Source: Paulinella micropora
Lineage: Eukaryota > Cercozoa > Imbricatea > Euglyphida
Length of the DNA stretch: 64,000 nt
Assembly: GCA_009731375.1 (NCBI GenBank)
Contig: BJOX01000008.1
Coordinates: 683,731-747,730, forward strand
Direction: 5' to 3'
The position numbers were made by a program, and so were the translations under genes. Below are positions 62,979-64,000 of the stretch, piece by piece (position 1 is the stretch's first letter; each line of letters starts with the position of its first letter). The notes beneath the pieces are model-generated. The model ran no database searches. It worked only from the letters and a program-made list of their open reading frames with translations, and was not told the DNA's origin.

Positions 62979-64000
62979 ATGACGAAAGCGATCAAAGATC
63001 AGATGAAGGAGATGGGATGGAGAGATGGTCTACTGTGGTACAAGGGCCTTAGTAGACAGAAGAGTGAAGGAACACACACAAAACACAAACAAGCATAGGG
63101 ACATCTGAGACGATTTATATTTGTCGCAGCCCACAATTGCCCACTTTTGGCGCATCCGGGTCGACAACGAACTCATATGTTCGTAGCGAGGCGATTCTGG
63201 TGGAAGAAGATGAAGGAGGAGATAGATCAGGCGGTGGATGCATGCATCCCGTGCAAGATAAACAAAACACCACTGAAGGCAAATTTCGGCCTGATTGGCG
63301 AATTTCCTCTTCATGCGGGGATGTTTGAGTTTATACACATTGATCATGTGGGACCTTTCCCAGAATCGAAGGATGGTTACAAATACCTCCTTACGGCTAT
63401 TGACAGAGCCACCAACTATGTGTGGATCATCCCTGTCAAAGACGTTACCGGCAAGACGACGGCCGAGGCGCTGATCGATAGGATCATCTCACAGATCGGA
63501 GTACCAAGAAAGATATGTTCTGATCGAGGCTCGGACTTTAATAACGAGGTCATCGACAAACTATCTAAGTATTACGGGATGAAATGGCAATATGTTACTG
63601 CCTATAACCCGCGAGCAAATGGGAAAATCGAGCGGGTACACAGACCCCTCAAAGCCTCGCTAAAGATGTATTGCACGAAGAAGGAGAATCAAAGAGCATG
63701 GGTCGAGGCAGCACCATCATTTGCGTTTGCAATGAACTGTCTACCCTCTACGGCGTTAGGAGGCTCGAAGAGCTCAATCTCGCCATATCAGTTAGTATAT
63801 GGGCGTGAGCCTGATATCCCGACTTCGCTCCTTCACCCAAAAGACACTTGGGCGGATGCGGATGAGTTGTTTGGGATGAGACTTAGAGTGAAGATGGAGG
63901 CGGAACAAATAGTCAGGGCGCATAGAGAGGCGGAGCGCCGAAAGACTGATGCTGAAGGGGTGCGACAAGCGCACTTGGATCAGATCAAGTTCCAGGTCGG
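62979..64000 (+). pseudogene. Gypsy2 integrase, runs off window end
   Basis: In one frame from 62979: an N-terminal part (MKEMGWRDGLLWYKGL), a single TAG at 63096-63098, then the HHCC zinc domain (AAHNCPLLAHPGRQRT, FWWKKM, CIPCK). The rve core follows with D in FIHIDHVGPFP, D at 63522 (CSDRGSDF) and E at 63630 (NGKIERVHRPLKA), D-x35-E. The segment from 63656 is nearly identical to 6217-6580. Without the TAG this integrase would be complete up to the window end. Gypsy1 has the same core at lower identity. Confidence 0.92.

Overview
This is nuclear-type DNA from a eukaryote, built almost entirely of mobile elements and simple repeats. The support is: LTR retrotransposons of both the Ty1/Copia and Ty3/Gypsy orders, a CACTA DNA transposon with a target-site duplication, a tRNA-derived SINE-like head, GT-AG splice-like signals, and kilobases of microsatellite. 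No housekeeping gene, rRNA gene or intact tRNA gene was recognised. The species or phylum cannot be fixed from the sequence. Several runs of N are present, and at least one (25171-25180) is a false scaffold gap.

Layout. 1-3650: microsatellites (ATGT, GAA, AAAG, AAAT), with a three-copy 42-bp palindrome at 915-1040 and a large inverted repeat. 3700-6216: about 2.5 kb of 27-bp minisatellite with a TTAGGGG core. 6217-7604: 3' part of a Gypsy element (Gypsy2) whose near-identical sister enters at the window end (62979-64000). 7605-8800: ATA microsatellites and a tRNA-like SINE head. 8956-12150 (minus): 3' half of a second Gypsy family (Gypsy1), ending in an LTR. 12675-19571 (plus): a decayed Copia element (Copia1). 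20873-22225: a third gag fragment. 22226-24178: tetranucleotide, trinucleotide and CT repeats. 24179-25651: an unrecognised gene fragment with possible introns. 24867-26910: hairpin and MITE-like insertions. 27159-33990 (minus): a second decayed Copia element (Copia2). 34687-35103: a remnant of another Copia. 35395-46732: about 11 kb of unrecognised ORFs between identical 98-bp direct repeats, broken by a 2,292-bp CACTA element. 46732-62537: the nearly complete Gypsy1 element. 62538-64000: the start of Gypsy2.

How the genes work together. In Gypsy1 the order is LTR, primer-binding site, long leader, gag, a stop-start overlap (TAATG), a 1,820-codon ORF (second gag-like region, aspartic protease, reverse transcriptase, RNase H), integrase, then three extra ORFs (ORF3, ORF4 with an N-terminal membrane segment, ORF5), polypurine tract and LTR. 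ORF4 and ORF5 also occur in the minus-strand copy at 8956-12150, and an ORF3 relative follows the integrase of Gypsy2. The accessory set is therefore a property of the elements and not chance ORFs.

Both Copia elements, and ORF4 of Gypsy1, carry a small Cys-Cys-Cys-x2-His module. Both Copia reverse transcriptases have HVDD in place of the usual YVDD. Almost every element is broken by frameshifts or single stop codons. The best candidates for something undescribed are the accessory ORFs of Gypsy1, the Cys/His module shared across element orders, and the 11-kb block of unknown ORFs with its CACTA insertion.
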